From: Argyresthia goedartella
Lineage: Eukaryota; Arthropoda; Insecta; Lepidoptera; Argyresthiidae
DNA: 64,000 bases
NCBI GenBank assembly: GCA_949825045.1
Contig: OX463827.1
Span: 4,300,501-4,364,500, forward strand
Reading direction: 5' to 3'
The notes beneath the pieces are model-generated. The model saw only the letters and a program-made list of their open reading frames with translations, was not told where the DNA came from and made no database searches. Made by a program: the position numbers and the translations under genes. Each line of letters begins with the position of its first letter. Positions within the stretch are counted from its first letter, which is position 1. This document shows positions 32,066-42,720 of the stretch, in pieces.

Positions 32066-32700
32066 CTAATTTACCAAAATAGTGGAATCATTAGCATACC
32101 AGTTTTGTACATATTTTACGGGCTCTTTGCAGCATTGGGTTAGGGGTTGGATTAGCATTGCTAATGGATCATTCTGTGTTGTTCCTTCCTTGCTTAAGAT
32201 GAAATCGTTTGAACCTGATAGGAAAATGACTAAGTAAACTCTATATGTGTTCAAAAAAATATAGCACATCGTGGCCAGTAGATTGTAGCATTCCAGAGAG
32301 CGATTCGGCACCGCATTAATTAAAGGCATTCGCGGCATCTATTAGCGGAGCCCTTCATCTTCACCTTCATTACAACATTTGGTCAGGGCATGAATCCCTC
32401 CTTCAATACTCGATTTCATACCTGCACATAGCTGATCAGAGCCACATGCTAGTTTAACATCTAGCAGTGTTGCGGTCGCCATGGCTTTTTCAATGATGCA
32501 TTGTAGTATTTCACCTTTGCCGATTGGGCGGACACCTGGACATTTATCCAGAGCCTCCTCTTCTTGCTTACAGAGTTCTTATGTAGTCGCAATCGACAAT
32601 TCTATAGCTGAGTTTTCTAGTTAGTGCTGCGATTGATTCTCTCTTCCATTTTTCTGAATCGGTGCCGTTTGGTCCAGCTCCGCTAGACAGTTGTCTAGCA
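32066..32700 (-). pseudogene. Unusual-RT relic, reverse transcriptase core
   Basis: From 32686 down: 'SGAGPNGTDSEKW', then in other frames '[11 protein letters not shown]' (32518-32544), '[12 protein letters not shown]' (about 32410-32450), 'AANAFN' (32318-32338, the motif A position with a leading Asp), 'LNTYRVY', 'KEGTTQNDPLAM' (about 32160-32195, motif B) and 'WYANDSTI' (32080-32105), where the usual second Asp of the active site is Asn. With the frame breaks, this makes it inactive. It differs clearly from LINEs A-F, whose motif B is 'GVPQG' or 'GVRQG'. Confidence 0.6.
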
Positions 32701-32703
32701 AAT

Positions 32704-34212
32704 TTTTATTTTCATTTTCATTTCATTTATTTTCCACTTATACCTATCATAACAGGCTAGGCCCAATTCGATGGGTATGGTATGTATCATACAAACATTA
32801 TATTTTACTTAAAAAATAAAATAAAAATAAACTATAATAGGTGCTCACTGTAGCACAGTACAAGCAACGCCATTCTTCTGAATTCACTCCGAGCAAGATG
32901 GAATAGGTCGACGTGATCCGAGATAAGGTTTAGAGCGTGTGCGGCGCGTGTGAGCGGCGCCTGCGCCAATAGGTTCGTGCGCGCGCGCGGCACCAGCAGC
33001 AGCGGCGGCCGGCGCCGGCGGCCGACGTACCCGTCCGGCACGCACACTCGCAACTCCCCCAGCACTACGGGGTTGCAGATCCTGCCTACCAGGACGCTGT
33101 GCACATATGTTACCAGAGCCAGGTCCCTCCTTACGCTCAGCTCATTGTACCCCACCATTCCTAAAATAAAGAGTGTAGGATACATTAAAGGATAAAATGG
33201 ATAAACTCCATACTGCCGCATATACAAATATCGCATAAATTTATTTTGGATGCGTTCGACCATAAGCCGATATTTTGTATCATGGGGTGCCTATATTATT
33301 GCGTTTGACTCTAGCTGACTCCTAACCAAAGCATTATAGAGACTCACACTAGCTGTAATGTTTGTGAAGGTACGCCCCATTCGAAGGATAAACCCTAGGT
33401 TCCTAAAAGCCTTTTTGCAGATATTCTCAATATGCTTACTATAGTTGAGGTCAGAATTCAACTGAACGCCTAGGTCTCTGACGTCGTCAACTCTCTCTAT
33501 GTTCTTATCTCCCAATGTGTAGTCTGAGATGATTGGATATACTTTATTTGTAAAGGATATAAGAGCGCATTTGGAGACGTTGAACTCCAGTCTATTGTCC
33601 GTACTCCACTGAACTACCCGGTCTATGTCTTCTTGCAATCTCTTACAGACGCACTACCTATTTGGTAAGAGAGTTTTAGGTCATCCGCAAATAATAAACA
33701 ACTAGCATTTTTTACAACTTTCGGCAAGTCATTTATCATTATTATAAATTCAATAGGGCCCAAATTACTGCCTTGACTTACTCCAGATCTGGTGAAATAT
33801 GTATCCAAACGATGGCCATTGTATTCCACATATTGTTTTCTTTCGCTCATGTAGCTAATAAAGAACCGTAACAGATTTGGAGTACAACCGATGTCCGATA
33901 ACTTCTTTAACAGCACATCATTATCAACCAAATCGAAGGCCTTTTTGTAGTCAAAGTACGCCGCATCCACCTGTCCCCCACTGTCAACTGCTGGGATAAC
34001 TTGAGACATAAAGTTGAGGAGATTGCTGGTGGTACTACGAGATGAGCGAAAACCATGCTGAGCATCCGCTAGTTGTGGCTCAATCTGGGCTGTGATTGCA
34101 CGTTGGATAGCAGATTCCCAAACCTTTGCCGGCGTTGAAAGCACTGCCACTGGCCTATACCCATCTACATTTGCACTGGCCCTATATGTGGTTTGAGGTA
34201 AAAACGACATTC
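32704..34212 (-). mobile_element. LINE E: non-LTR retrotransposon, 5' truncated, inside the unusual-RT relic
   Basis: 1.5 kb, with the 3' end at 32704 (A-rich tail with TGAAAA/AAATG units on the minus strand) and the 5' end truncated near 34212 upstream of motif A. The interrupted host sequence resumes on both sides in the same orientation. No clean target duplication was identified. Confidence 0.75.
32832..34210 (-). pseudogene. LINE E reverse transcriptase and C-terminal domain (frameshift and stop)
   Basis: Reverse transcriptase remains: 'GYRPVAVLSTPAKVWE', 'AQHGFRSSRSTTSNL', 'FDYKKAFDLVD' (motif A), 'SGVSQGSNLGPIEFIIMIND' (motif B) and 'FADDLKLSY' (about 33675-33700). Near 33640 one base is gained or lost and the next frame continues with 'EDIDRVVQW' to 33294, where a TAG (33291-33293, probably from Trp) interrupts. 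The same frame then continues with the C-terminal region, including an Arg-rich, very GC-rich segment (32990-33050, 'YVGRRRRPPLLLVPRARTN') that I recall as normal for this LINE type. Confidence 0.8.
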
Positions 34213-35060
34213 GTCATAATGGGGAAGTCAGGTTGGTCTATAAAATCTGATAGTTGTGGGGTTACTTGGTTAGGATGTTTGTCTTTAAATATTTGATGTG
34301 CTGTTTTATTTCCTAGTTTTCAGAAGAGTCCAAGATTCCACCCCCTGCTCCTTCCGTTATCCATCTATTTGTTTGTCCAATTTTTCCTTGTAACATAAGG
34401 CAGCCAAATATTCGGTCAGTATGATCAGCGTCTTGTTTCTGTTTGTTATTTGATGCTAGCTTTGAGTTATACATTAGAGTTGCTGCAATCAAAATTGATA
34501 TATATCATAATATTATTCATAATTTTTATCATAATTTCCACATTGCCAATCTTCTTTGAAGTGTTCGCCTAATATTCTGGCCTTGTATAAACAAATTTTC
34601 TCTCTGTAGTATTGTACTACATAAGATGAATATTTATTCAGAGTTTCCTTCTCCTGGTAGGTTGTTTGTGAGTTATTTCATCTCTTTGGTAAGGAGTGTT
34701 GTTAGTTGTCTGCCTACGTTTCCTTGTGGGATACTTTTTTGCTTACTATTACTACCAATTTTAAGAAATCTTGCATGGAATCCTTTTAGGAAAAGTTTTG
34801 GATGGTTTCTTGTATTTGCGCTTAGTTGAGGAGTTCGTTTATTGTTTCAGTGGTTTGGCTCATATTTTAAGCAGGATTGGTGGGTGGTTGTACGTAATGT
34901 GGGAGCGACGCGAGTATATGTCTCTTTAGACCTCGTTTTTTGTATTCCTGTGACAAACCAGGCATGTTTTTTTTGGCATAGATGTTTTTCGCATGGATGA
35001 AATTTGTGGCTGCGATGATGATATATCAGCATCGTCTCCTCCGTCGGCGTCATCGTCCTC
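34213..35060 (-). pseudogene. Unusual-RT relic, N-terminal part
   Basis: Starts on the minus strand at an ATG near 35059 with a very acidic stretch ('MEDDDADGGDDADISSS'), followed by 'KTSMPKKTCLVCHRNTKNEV', a zinc-finger-like pair of Cys with His. The frame stops and pieces continue in another frame ('RVAPTLRTTTHQSCLKYEPN'). The rest, to 34213, is too decayed to translate. Its assignment to the same element as 30985-32700 rests on position and orientation. Confidence 0.4.
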
Positions 35061-35696
35061 CATTATTGTTTCCGGGTATGTAACTTTGTGTAAGTTATTC
35101 ACTATTAACTTTGTGTTGAAATACAAAACAAAACTAAGTAAAAATAAAAAAATAAAAATTATTTTCAAAAATTTTTGACGTGACGTCTTGTCAGTTGAAA
35201 TCATAAATATATTTTTTTATATATCAGTATTTCATAATTCAAAAGTTAAGGAAAATTAACAGAATTTCACATTTCTGATAATAATTATAATTGTTTATTT
35301 CCAATTGGTGGACCGCTCGTTACGACTATACCTTTCTGTTACAGCCTGTATACAACCTACATAGTAGCCTTTTCCTATCCCAAAAAGGATGACAGAGGTA
35401 CCCTAATCACAGAGGAAGAAAGGACCAGAAACAAAGGTTCATAGAACCACGCCGTCGTAGGTAACTTACTACAGGCATACTGCGCATGGTGAGTGAGCAC
35501 TGGCCGCTGTGACGCGTACGCGCCACCACTGGATAAAACCGGTTTACGATCGTTCGGCCAGTGCCCAAACGGAGGGCCTGCACAAACCACGTCTTATTTT
35601 TTTTCACCTACCTTATATACCTTATATAATTGTTTGATGTAAAATAAACTGTAAATAGTTATTAAAGTGTTTAAGTGTACGTTTTGGACTTTCAAA
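35061..35696. other. Non-coding upstream region of the THAP-like exon
   Basis: AT-rich to 35290, then a more mixed, CpG-containing stretch at 35440-35580 ('gctgtgacgcgtacgcgcc'), followed by an AT-rich leader. It could include a promoter, but no specific site is identifiable. Confidence 0.35.
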
Positions 35697-35779
35697 ATGG
35701 TGTACTGTACTGTTTGTATAAATAATAATAGAAACAGAAAAGACATTTCATATTTTAACTATCCCAAGGAGTCTACTAG
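35697..35779 (+). CDS. Possible first exon of a THAP-type zinc-finger gene
   Basis: ATG at 35697 (context 'caaaATGG') opens 27 codons and two bases, ending at a consensus 5' splice site 'tag|gtaagt' (GT at 35780). The peptide starts 'MVYCTVCINNNR' and continues 'DISYFNYPKES'. This fits the start of a THAP domain: Cys-x2-Cys a few residues from the initiator Met, then an aromatic pair and 'xYPKE/D' before the splice. THAP domains are DNA-binding zinc fingers in transcription factors and P-element-type transposases. The remaining zinc ligands and the conserved Trp would be in later exons, which I could not locate. It could be a host gene or a domesticated transposase remnant. Confidence 0.45.
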
Positions 35780-36740
35780 GTAAGTAAATGAATACCAGAC
35801 TAGGTATACCTATTTAAAATGTTAAAGTAGGTAGCACAATCCGTGTTATTTAGTTAGGTAATTATTATTAGTATTATTACCTTACAAATATTTATGTTCC
35901 ATTATGTGTAGTTGAGTTTATAAGTGGGTGACCTCATGTGACAAACTGTATTAGATACCTAAGTATTTCAATGGCATACCGCCCTAAGAATAAGATAATA
36001 AAATCGCTCGGTCAATAAAAGCTCGTAACAGTTTGTTAATTTTATTTTTTTCTCTTTTGCCAACCCTACTAATATAGGTATGAATTTTGCAGGCTCCTTA
36101 TAACCTTTCTCTCTGTTTCTATTTATTCCTCTGTGTCCTAACCACAGATACTATAATACTATACGTCCTAACTGTCTACAGAGTTGACGCACGTTTAGCC
36201 ACTGATTATACAGATCATTTTATGCACCTTATAATTTGTACAAACATAACATAAACATTTACATATATGCACATACATTGCTTCTAACCCTAAACTAGGA
36301 TACAGCGACATCACATCCGAAATATTAGGTTATCTTAAAAAATAATAATACACGACGCTCTCAACACGATCCCTCACATGACAGAAGATCAAAAGGTGGA
36401 GTACCATCATGCTATTGATGCGTTGCCATAAAGAGTCACTTTACGAGCAAGTGTGTTGAGAACAGAGAATATGACACAGGCTGACTTTTAACTACGTGAC
36501 CTTTGTACGTATGTATAATATGAAAATGCTAGGCTTAAAACATAGAACACACGAACAATCCATTCCCTCTAGAACGTTCCCGTCGCTTTAACACTGTTAC
36601 TCATCAATCTTTTGCGGTTAAATGATGTATGAAAACAGCAGATGCGTCCTGCTCCTAAGAAACTCAAATCAACCCAAAATGGTAGGTAAGTCGACAGATC
36701 TCATATTTTCTTTGTTTAAGTCGACAAAGCCTCGCTGCAT
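35780..36740. other. Intron or intergenic; short SINE S1-like piece at 36258-36330
   Basis: AT-rich. 'acatacattgcttctaaccc' with 'aaactaggata' matches the body of the S1/S2 SINEs. If the THAP-like exon is real, this would be its first intron. Confidence 0.45.
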
Positions 36741-37053
36741 ATGGACCACTAAACGTCGCCACAAAACGCTGCCACTTGTGGTCAGTGGTCGCCACAAGTG
36801 GTCGACAGCCGCTACTTTTTACCCTGTTGCTTGCAATGTTATAAAGACTTCGCGCGGGTTGCCTGAAGCGAAGGTAGACCATGCACGAGTGAAATGTTTC
36901 AGCGTTTTGTGGCGCGACAAGAAACGAGCAACGGCTATTAGAAGCGTGTGGCGGCCATCAGCGTTTTCCGTGTGCTTAAAAAAGTGTGTGAAGGGTCGTG
37001 CAGGAAATAGGGGGGAGGGTTCGGCGTTTTGTGGCGACGTTTTGTGGTACATG
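36741..37053. mobile_element. MITE F, about 310 bases
   Basis: Terminal inverted repeats of about 26 bases: left 'accactaaacgtcgccacaa', right end the mirror of 'accacaaaacgtcgccacaa'. The motif 'gttttgtggcg' also recurs internally (36902). The 166-codon open frame over this stretch simply reads the repeat and has no domain. Confidence 0.65.
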
Positions 37054-37974
37054 TTCGTTGAGGCTAAGGGAACTAGGGAAACGTTCAGTTTCTTTCAGTC
37101 AAAAATTTTATTGTTATTTTGAATAATCAATGTCACACTTGCAATTTAATTCAATCAAATACAAATAAAAACACAGTCGCAAACGCAATAAAAATTAAAT
37201 TTTGTAGGATGGTAGACACATTCAGATATATAAAATCAAGCTTCAGCCCCCTTCATGGCTAATACCAATCCAACATAAAAATCGAGACGTAAATCACGTC
37301 AAATTGACGTTTATCGTAAGAAATCTTTCTAACTGTTACTTGTCCGCCATTTTCGGTCGATTTAAGTCAGCGGATACAGAGAACAATGTTCTGATATCAG
37401 TGTTGGCGACGAGGTAAGCTGAGTCAACCTTCGGAGCTGTGGTCTTCACATGCTTCCTACAAACAGAAACCGCCCAGAAGCGAGATGTTACGTCACAAGT
37501 GGCACAAGTAAATTTGTTTTGTACATTAAAATACCTATATTATTTATTATATTATAAACCTCCTAAAAAAAGGAACAATTGTCCATTTAAGTAGGTGCTT
37601 ACCTACCAAATGTAAATAATAATGTAAACTGGCTGGCGGAGAAGTTCGGAAATTACAGGACAAGTATTAAGTGTGAGCCGCAGGCGGGTCAGGCAATCGC
37701 CATTACCGTCGAGGCTTGTATGGTAGGCTTTTCTCAAAAAAATGCAAGGAAATAAATGAAAATACCTCTCCCTGGTCTTCTTTGGTGACAAATTTTCAAT
37801 TGCCAATTTTTCTTCCGCCCTTAAAGGCCGTCAATCTCCATGTGCCCCCTTAATTAGAACTCATTTAATTTATTCAATTAAATATGTGAACTCAACACTT
37901 TCTTTTTAGCTTTTTAGTTTGTTTTCACGATAATGGTAGGTTTTTTTTCGTATGAGCTATATATAAAATATAAA
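37054..37974. other. Intergenic, nothing recognised
   Basis: AT-rich. Several short open frames without domains. Confidence 0.5.
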
Positions 37975-38359
37975 AAGAGCTATTCGAGCAATTTATAATT
38001 TAAAACGAACAGACTCCTTAAGAGAGCTTTTTAAAGAAATTGACATACTAACAGTAGCTAGTCAATTTATTTTCGAAAATATAATGTATGTACGCAAGAA
38101 CCTCACAACATTTTCCAAACTTAGCGATAGCTGTAATGTTTACCTAAGAAATAATCACAGACTATGTGCGCCCCGTTTTAGACTCGCGAAGGTTAGCAAT
38201 TCTTTCAAGGATCAGTGCCTTCTCTACTACAATAAGATACCTCTGGAGATTTTGAAATTGCCATTTGAGCAATTTAAAAAGCATGTTAAAGCGACATTGT
38301 CGAAAAAGGGATATTACAATGTTCAAGATTACTTAAATGACAGGACTGTATGGGGTTAA
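37975..38359 (+). pseudogene. LINE A ORF2, C-terminal fragment
   Basis: One open frame through the last ~125 codons of LINE A ORF2 ('QFIFENIMYVRKNLTTFSKL', then 'LRNNHRLCAPRFRLAKVSNS') to a stop directly after 'DRTVWG'. This gives the natural C-terminus of the family; the copy at 3845-4159 has lost that stop. There is no catalytic domain because of 5' truncation. Confidence 0.85.
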
Positions 38360-38605
38360 TCTGGCTCAACACAGACCTTGCTGTTAATAATTTTGTAATT
38401 ATTTATTCCAGCTTATTAAATAAAAATAAATCATAATTGTATTAGTTAAGCACAACCTATTTTTAAAAGAGATCTAAAAATCAATCTGTGGGAGTTTCTA
38501 CGCCCTTCTTCTCCCACAGTGGTCCAATGTAGAGAAGAGGCAAAAAATGACGTTTGCTAAGAATATGTAAATATCTACAGTAATAAAGTACTTTTGAGTT
38601 TGAGT
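37975..38605 (+). mobile_element. LINE A 3' fragment, plus strand
   Basis: 5'-truncated copy starting in 'AIRAIYNLKRTDSLRELF', running through the ORF2 end and a 3' UTR that matches 3641-3840 base for base over long stretches ('ttctcccacagtggtccaat'), and ending in a tail of three to four 'tttgag' units (38592-38613). It shows LINE A without the LINE B insertion. Confidence 0.88.
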
Positions 38606-38613
38606 TTGAGTTT

Positions 38614-39885
38614 ATGCTTTTTTAGGCTAAGCTTACTCGATAATACGGCCTTGTGATGGAGTATGCCCGATTTTTGATGACGTTCAATTCGTTTTAGAAA
38701 TTTAAACAAAACGATAATTTCGTACTTACATTTCTGGCGCTTTTTTAAATTAAGATTAGTGTCAGTTCCGAACGTAATAAGAAAAATTCTGCGCAAGTTC
38801 GAGAAAAGTATTTCAAACAGAAGATGGCAGTGAAAATAAAGAACCTCAATACATACTAATTTTGTTGTTTGTGGCACTAAAAATTAACGTATTGACGCGA
38901 TATGACCAAACTAAAGCCATCTAGTGGCGTCCACTGAAACTAATTGCAATTTAAAACAGATCGTCTTTTAACTGCCACCCATCCTAACTGTAATTTAACC
39001 AGGCTTAACCATAAGTACTACTAAACAACAGACCAACTTTTAGGGTACTTATAAAAAATAGTTACGAATGAAATAAGACAGTGCATTAATACTTCGTAAG
39101 TATATAAGAACATACCTTTATAATAATACAATGTATTGCGCACGAGTTGAATAGTCGCTAATATTTATAATCTGTAAACAGCACACTCACACGCACGCAT
39201 CTTTATACACAAATACAGCACGTGCGAATCTTTCCATGAGTGCGTGAGTGCGCGATGACCCAAGACTGATATAGAATATAGACGCTGTTCGCGAAAATAG
39301 ACTTAGTGCGTAGGAACATAGGGGTTTTTAAAGGGCTCTTGCTAGCGGTTTAGTACTTTAACTAAGCTCTAGTACCCTAAATTGCAGATTGTCAGGTCAA
39401 ATGAAGGATTGTAAGATATTATGTAGTAGAAATGATATGTATTAGGATACAACGGTTCCTTCTCTCTGACGCGTTGATAGAAATTAGGGTTATGTTGATA
39501 GTGATAGAAAGGTTCACCTTTAATTTTCTGCACACTATGACGAAAAAAAACAGTCAATTGTGGGTTAGATTCGCAGACCATGTGTTCTGCTTCTGTTCCG
39601 TCGAAGGGGAAATTTTAAGGGTAAAAAAAACTTAGGTATTTCAGAACTTGTTTAAGAAAACAGTCCCTAGATATTGCGGGTTGTCCCACCAACGACGTCA
39701 TGTTTAAGTAAGTAAAGTAGTAGTAGTAGTAAGTAAAGTTGGTATTAAGTAATTTACGTTGATATGATTTTATTAATTGCAGGAGTATTAAACTCGTATC
39801 ATGTACGGTGACCTCTTTTAATTTATAAAATATCGTGAAGTTTATTGCTGTAAAAAATCAACTATCTAACTATCATGGTTCTTAA
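38614..39885. other. AT-rich intergenic, no gene seen
   Basis: Open frames at 38575-38877 and 39369-39635 lack domains. Nothing else is recognised. Confidence 0.5.
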
Positions 39886-39990
39886 GATACAGTCCGCTGA
39901 CGGAAGGACCGACCAGACAGACAGACAGACAGCGGAGGCTTAGTAATAGGGTCCAGCTTGGCACCATTCTGGCACGGAACCCTAAAACCC
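39886..39990 (+). repeat. Family G end fragment
   Basis: 'gaccagacagacagacagac' and 'ggcttagtaatagggtcc...cacggaaccctaaaa' are the 3' end of family G; the 5' part is missing. Confidence 0.6.
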
Positions 39991-40189
39991 CAAAAAAATA
40001 TAAATACCTCTGCCACATGCATGAAAAAAGGAATCACGCTATTTTTTTTAAATTATTAACACCCTTTTATTAAGTCGACTTATAACTTAATATAACAGCG
40101 TGCAACAAATCGAGGAATGGAAATGGCTTATGTATAAACGATTACCAAAAACGCACCTATTTTACTACCAATAAATTCGAAATGACTGC
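39991..40189. other. AT-rich intergenic
   Basis: No feature recognised. Confidence 0.4.
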
Positions 40190-40450
40190 CGGAATGGATA
40201 AATATCCACCAAATTGTGTTTGGATAAAGATCACCAAACTCTTCTTCTTTTTATGTTTTGTCTACTTAAGTTTATGTTTTAAGTATTTTTTGTTATTCTT
40301 ACATGTTCAACCTAACACGAAGGATAAAGGGGGCTTCGCTTCGCTCACCCCCTTTACCGTTCAACCAAGCTACCGCAGTATTTTGCCCTGATATTTTTTG
40401 CAACTTTTGGTGTTCATTTATCCATTTTGGGTAGGAAAAAAATATTTTGG
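40190..40450. mobile_element. MITE with family-E core, third type of ends
   Basis: 40265-40390 carries the E core ('ttcttacatgttcaacctaa', 'gggggcttcgcttcgctcac', 'aagctaccgcagtattttgc'). The ends are different: 'atggataaatatccaccaaa' at 40194 is mirrored by 'ttttggtgttcatttatcca' at about 40408-40427, and 'gatcaccaaac' by 'ttttggtgatcat'. No ORF of interest. Confidence 0.6.
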
Positions 40451-40925
40451 TGATCATTATATTTGTTGCCAATGGAAATTAACCTTGTCTAGTTATTTCA
40501 TCATTGCGAAACTTGGTATGTGTCTGTAGTCCAGATGACTATACAATACTATGGTCTATCTGGTCTGAGGATGGAACTCGAAGGTGGAAGTAGGAGCCCT
40601 GGGATGTTTATTTGTAAACCCATCGGGCCTTACCACAAAGAAAAATAAACTATTGTCCAACACTTGTTTAAAAACAAATACGTATGGGATTTGACGTTTG
40701 TTTTGAGGTTAAACACTGTTTAATATTTTTTGAGGTAATACGGATCGAGTTCGGGCTCATTAGTTTCGTCGTGGCAAGTCCTATCATATTCACTGGTGAT
40801 TATCTTATCATCATCATTTGTTGATGGATTTGGAAGGTGGTAGGCAGAAGACTGGTATTCTTACTTGTCAACCCATCGAGGTTTGGCCCATTGTATACCT
40901 CTTAACAAGACCTATTGATTTCAAA
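40451..40925. repeat. Direct repeat pair flanking repeat B copy 3
   Basis: About 75 bases at 40565-40635 ('gatggaactcgaaggtggaa ... aacccatcgggcc') recur at 40843-40915 ('gatggatttggaaggtggta ... aacccatcgaggtt'). Repeat B (40639-40745, 'caacacttgtttaaaaacaa') sits between them. Confidence 0.5.
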
Positions 40926-41396
40926 AGGGTGCTTTTATTTTTCTAACAACATTTGTTTTATAAATAAGGTTTCAGCATCATCATTTCTGTTTGAAATCTC
41001 TTCTCTTATTTCAGAAGTATTCTTTACAAATTAGTTATCTGAGTTACTTAATATTTAAAATGTTAACTGCTGTTTTATTTACCAACAATAGAGAGTAAGC
41101 TTATCGCTTTTTAAAGTCAGTGACCTCTCAAAAGTAACTTCACTACATTTTTTTAAATTTCAATCTGTCAGTAATACCTAATTAGGTATACACACTCATG
41201 TTTTGTTTACACTTTTTTACCGTATTTTTGGGGATCCATAACCTGGCGTTATGCCAGTGACAAAAAATGGCTTTGTATCTGCTGTATGTTTTATTTATTT
41301 TCACAGATGTCTGTAATTGTTTTTTTAACTCACCTTCATCTGCTGGAAATCTCCATGAACCTCAGAAAATGCACGTGTTGTTATTTAATTTATGGC
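40926..41396. other. AT-rich intergenic
   Basis: No feature recognised. Confidence 0.5.
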
Positions 41397-41741
41397 TTGT
41401 ATTTAATCGCACATAAAAAATACTGATTTTCACAGCAAAAAAGGATCAGCAAAATCACTTTTTATGGTTTAAATATTTTATGTGTACTCAAGTTTTTGTT
41501 TTAAGTATATTTTGTTGTTTTTGCATGTTAAACCTAAAACGAAGGATAAAGGGGGCTTCGTTTCGCTCACCCCCTTTACCCTTCACCGAAGCTACCGTAG
41601 CATTTTGCCCTGATATTTTCTGTGCAAATCAGTATTTCAATCAATCAAATTTCTTTATTACTGTAGATATTTAAATATACTTAGCAATCGTCATTTATTG
41701 CCACTTCTCCATTTATGGTGTGCAGTTTAATATTTCCCTTA
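41397..41741. mobile_element. MITE family E, copy 2, with a LINE A tail inserted in its right end
   Basis: Left end 'tatttaatcgcacataaaaa', core at 41500-41605, right end 'tgtgcagtttaatatttccc' at 41719-41738. The right end is split after 'aatcagtattt' by 85 bases of LINE A 3' UTR (41633-41717). Confidence 0.72.
41633..41717 (-). mobile_element. LINE A 3'-end fragment (85 bases)
   Basis: 'tttctttattactgtagatatt' and 'acttagcaatcgtcatttattg' match 3645-3710. The terminal units here are 'attgatt' type. Extremely 5'-truncated insertion. Confidence 0.7.
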
Positions 41742-42445
41742 ATTTACTACCTAGGAAAGCGATTGCAGTTTTATGAATACCTTCAAATGGATATTCCTTT
41801 GCTGTACCTATTAATGCAAAATTATTTGCAAAGGAGTTGTGTGGGTTATCTTATAAAAATATTAAGTTAAAGTACGGACCCATTCCTGCGTGAAAGTTAC
41901 TCCCACTTGCATTCTTACCAATTAAGCCACATAAAAAAATAAATAAAATTAACATGCAAGCCGCGTTATCATCAGATACGACATGTTATATAGTACATCC
42001 CTATTGTTTATCTCCACCCACGCACACCAACATGCGCGTCTGTATGCTTGTGCGCATGCGATCCTTTGTGTGTGCGTTGGCATTGGGGCAGGTCATGGCA
42101 CTCGAGCGCGAGATTATGCGTTGTTCAGCGTGCTAATTTGCGCTGTAAATTCCGGTTTGCATTGTGTTTGTTTCCGAGTTTTTCATCATAATTGTATCAG
42201 TTTTCTATAGAAGCAGGAGTAGTATATTGCAATTATATCGAAGCCTCTATCATCCTTATATTCCTCTTTTAATAGGCACAAGTCACGTTATTAGTAGAAA
42301 AAATATATTTAAGGCTTTGTTCCCCTTCGACCTAGATTTCGTGCAAACTATTTCGCTTCCGTATACAATTTACTTCGCTAGTTAGCGCGTTTTATTTTTT
42401 TATGGAAACATGACATTCGGCGGTTTCTGTCAGTGTCAGCCAAAC
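41742..42445. other. Intergenic, no gene seen
   Basis: Open frames at 41954-42385 on the plus strand overlap each other and show only biased His/Cys/Leu composition from CA/GT-rich DNA. Confidence 0.5.
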
Positions 42446-42512
42446 AACAAAAAAATAACTTTCTTTTTCAATCCAATCCAAATAAATCCAATAAATGTTT
42501 GATCAAATCTAT

Positions 42513-42720
42513 TGTCTGGGTTGATGCCTTGTTGGGGTTGTTGATTGATACACAATGTTAGCTTGAACACTGAAGTGACTTTAATTCACGAATAGTTGAG
42601 GAAATGTTGAAATGTTATGAATGCACCCGTCACGCGCGGATCCGTAAAATGCACTGAAAATAAGTAATCGCGAGTGGCCGACTATACAGGCGTCAGCAAA
42701 AGGTGTTCGGTTCCCGAACA
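42513..42720 (-). repeat. BEL 3' LTR
   Basis: 208 bases; on the plus strand starts 'tgtctgggttgatgcc' and ends 'ggttcccgaaca' (TG...CA both ways). Pairs with 49752-49962. Confidence 0.93.

Larger units (their letters stand above)
30890..35060 (-). mobile_element. Relic of an element with an unusual reverse transcriptase, split by LINE E
   Basis: Minus-strand coding remains extend from about 35057 down to about 30985, interrupted at 32704-34212 by LINE E. Recognisable blocks in order: an acidic N-terminus with a 'CLVCHRNTKN' zinc-finger-like piece, 'SGAGPNGTDS', '[11 protein letters not shown]', 'AANAFN', 'KEGTTQNDPLAM', 'GPKYGYFPE' and, near the end, '[14 protein letters not shown]'. I know this order of blocks from reverse transcriptase-like proteins in invertebrate genomes but cannot name the family. 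Many frameshifts show that it is old. Ends and target duplication were not found. Confidence 0.6.

Noticed and set aside
32950..33195. GC-rich Arg/Thr/Ser-rich plus-strand frame
   Set aside because: Antisense of the Arg-rich C-terminal segment of LINE E.
36622..37122. 166-codon open frame
   Set aside because: It mostly reads through MITE F, with no recognisable domain or splice context.
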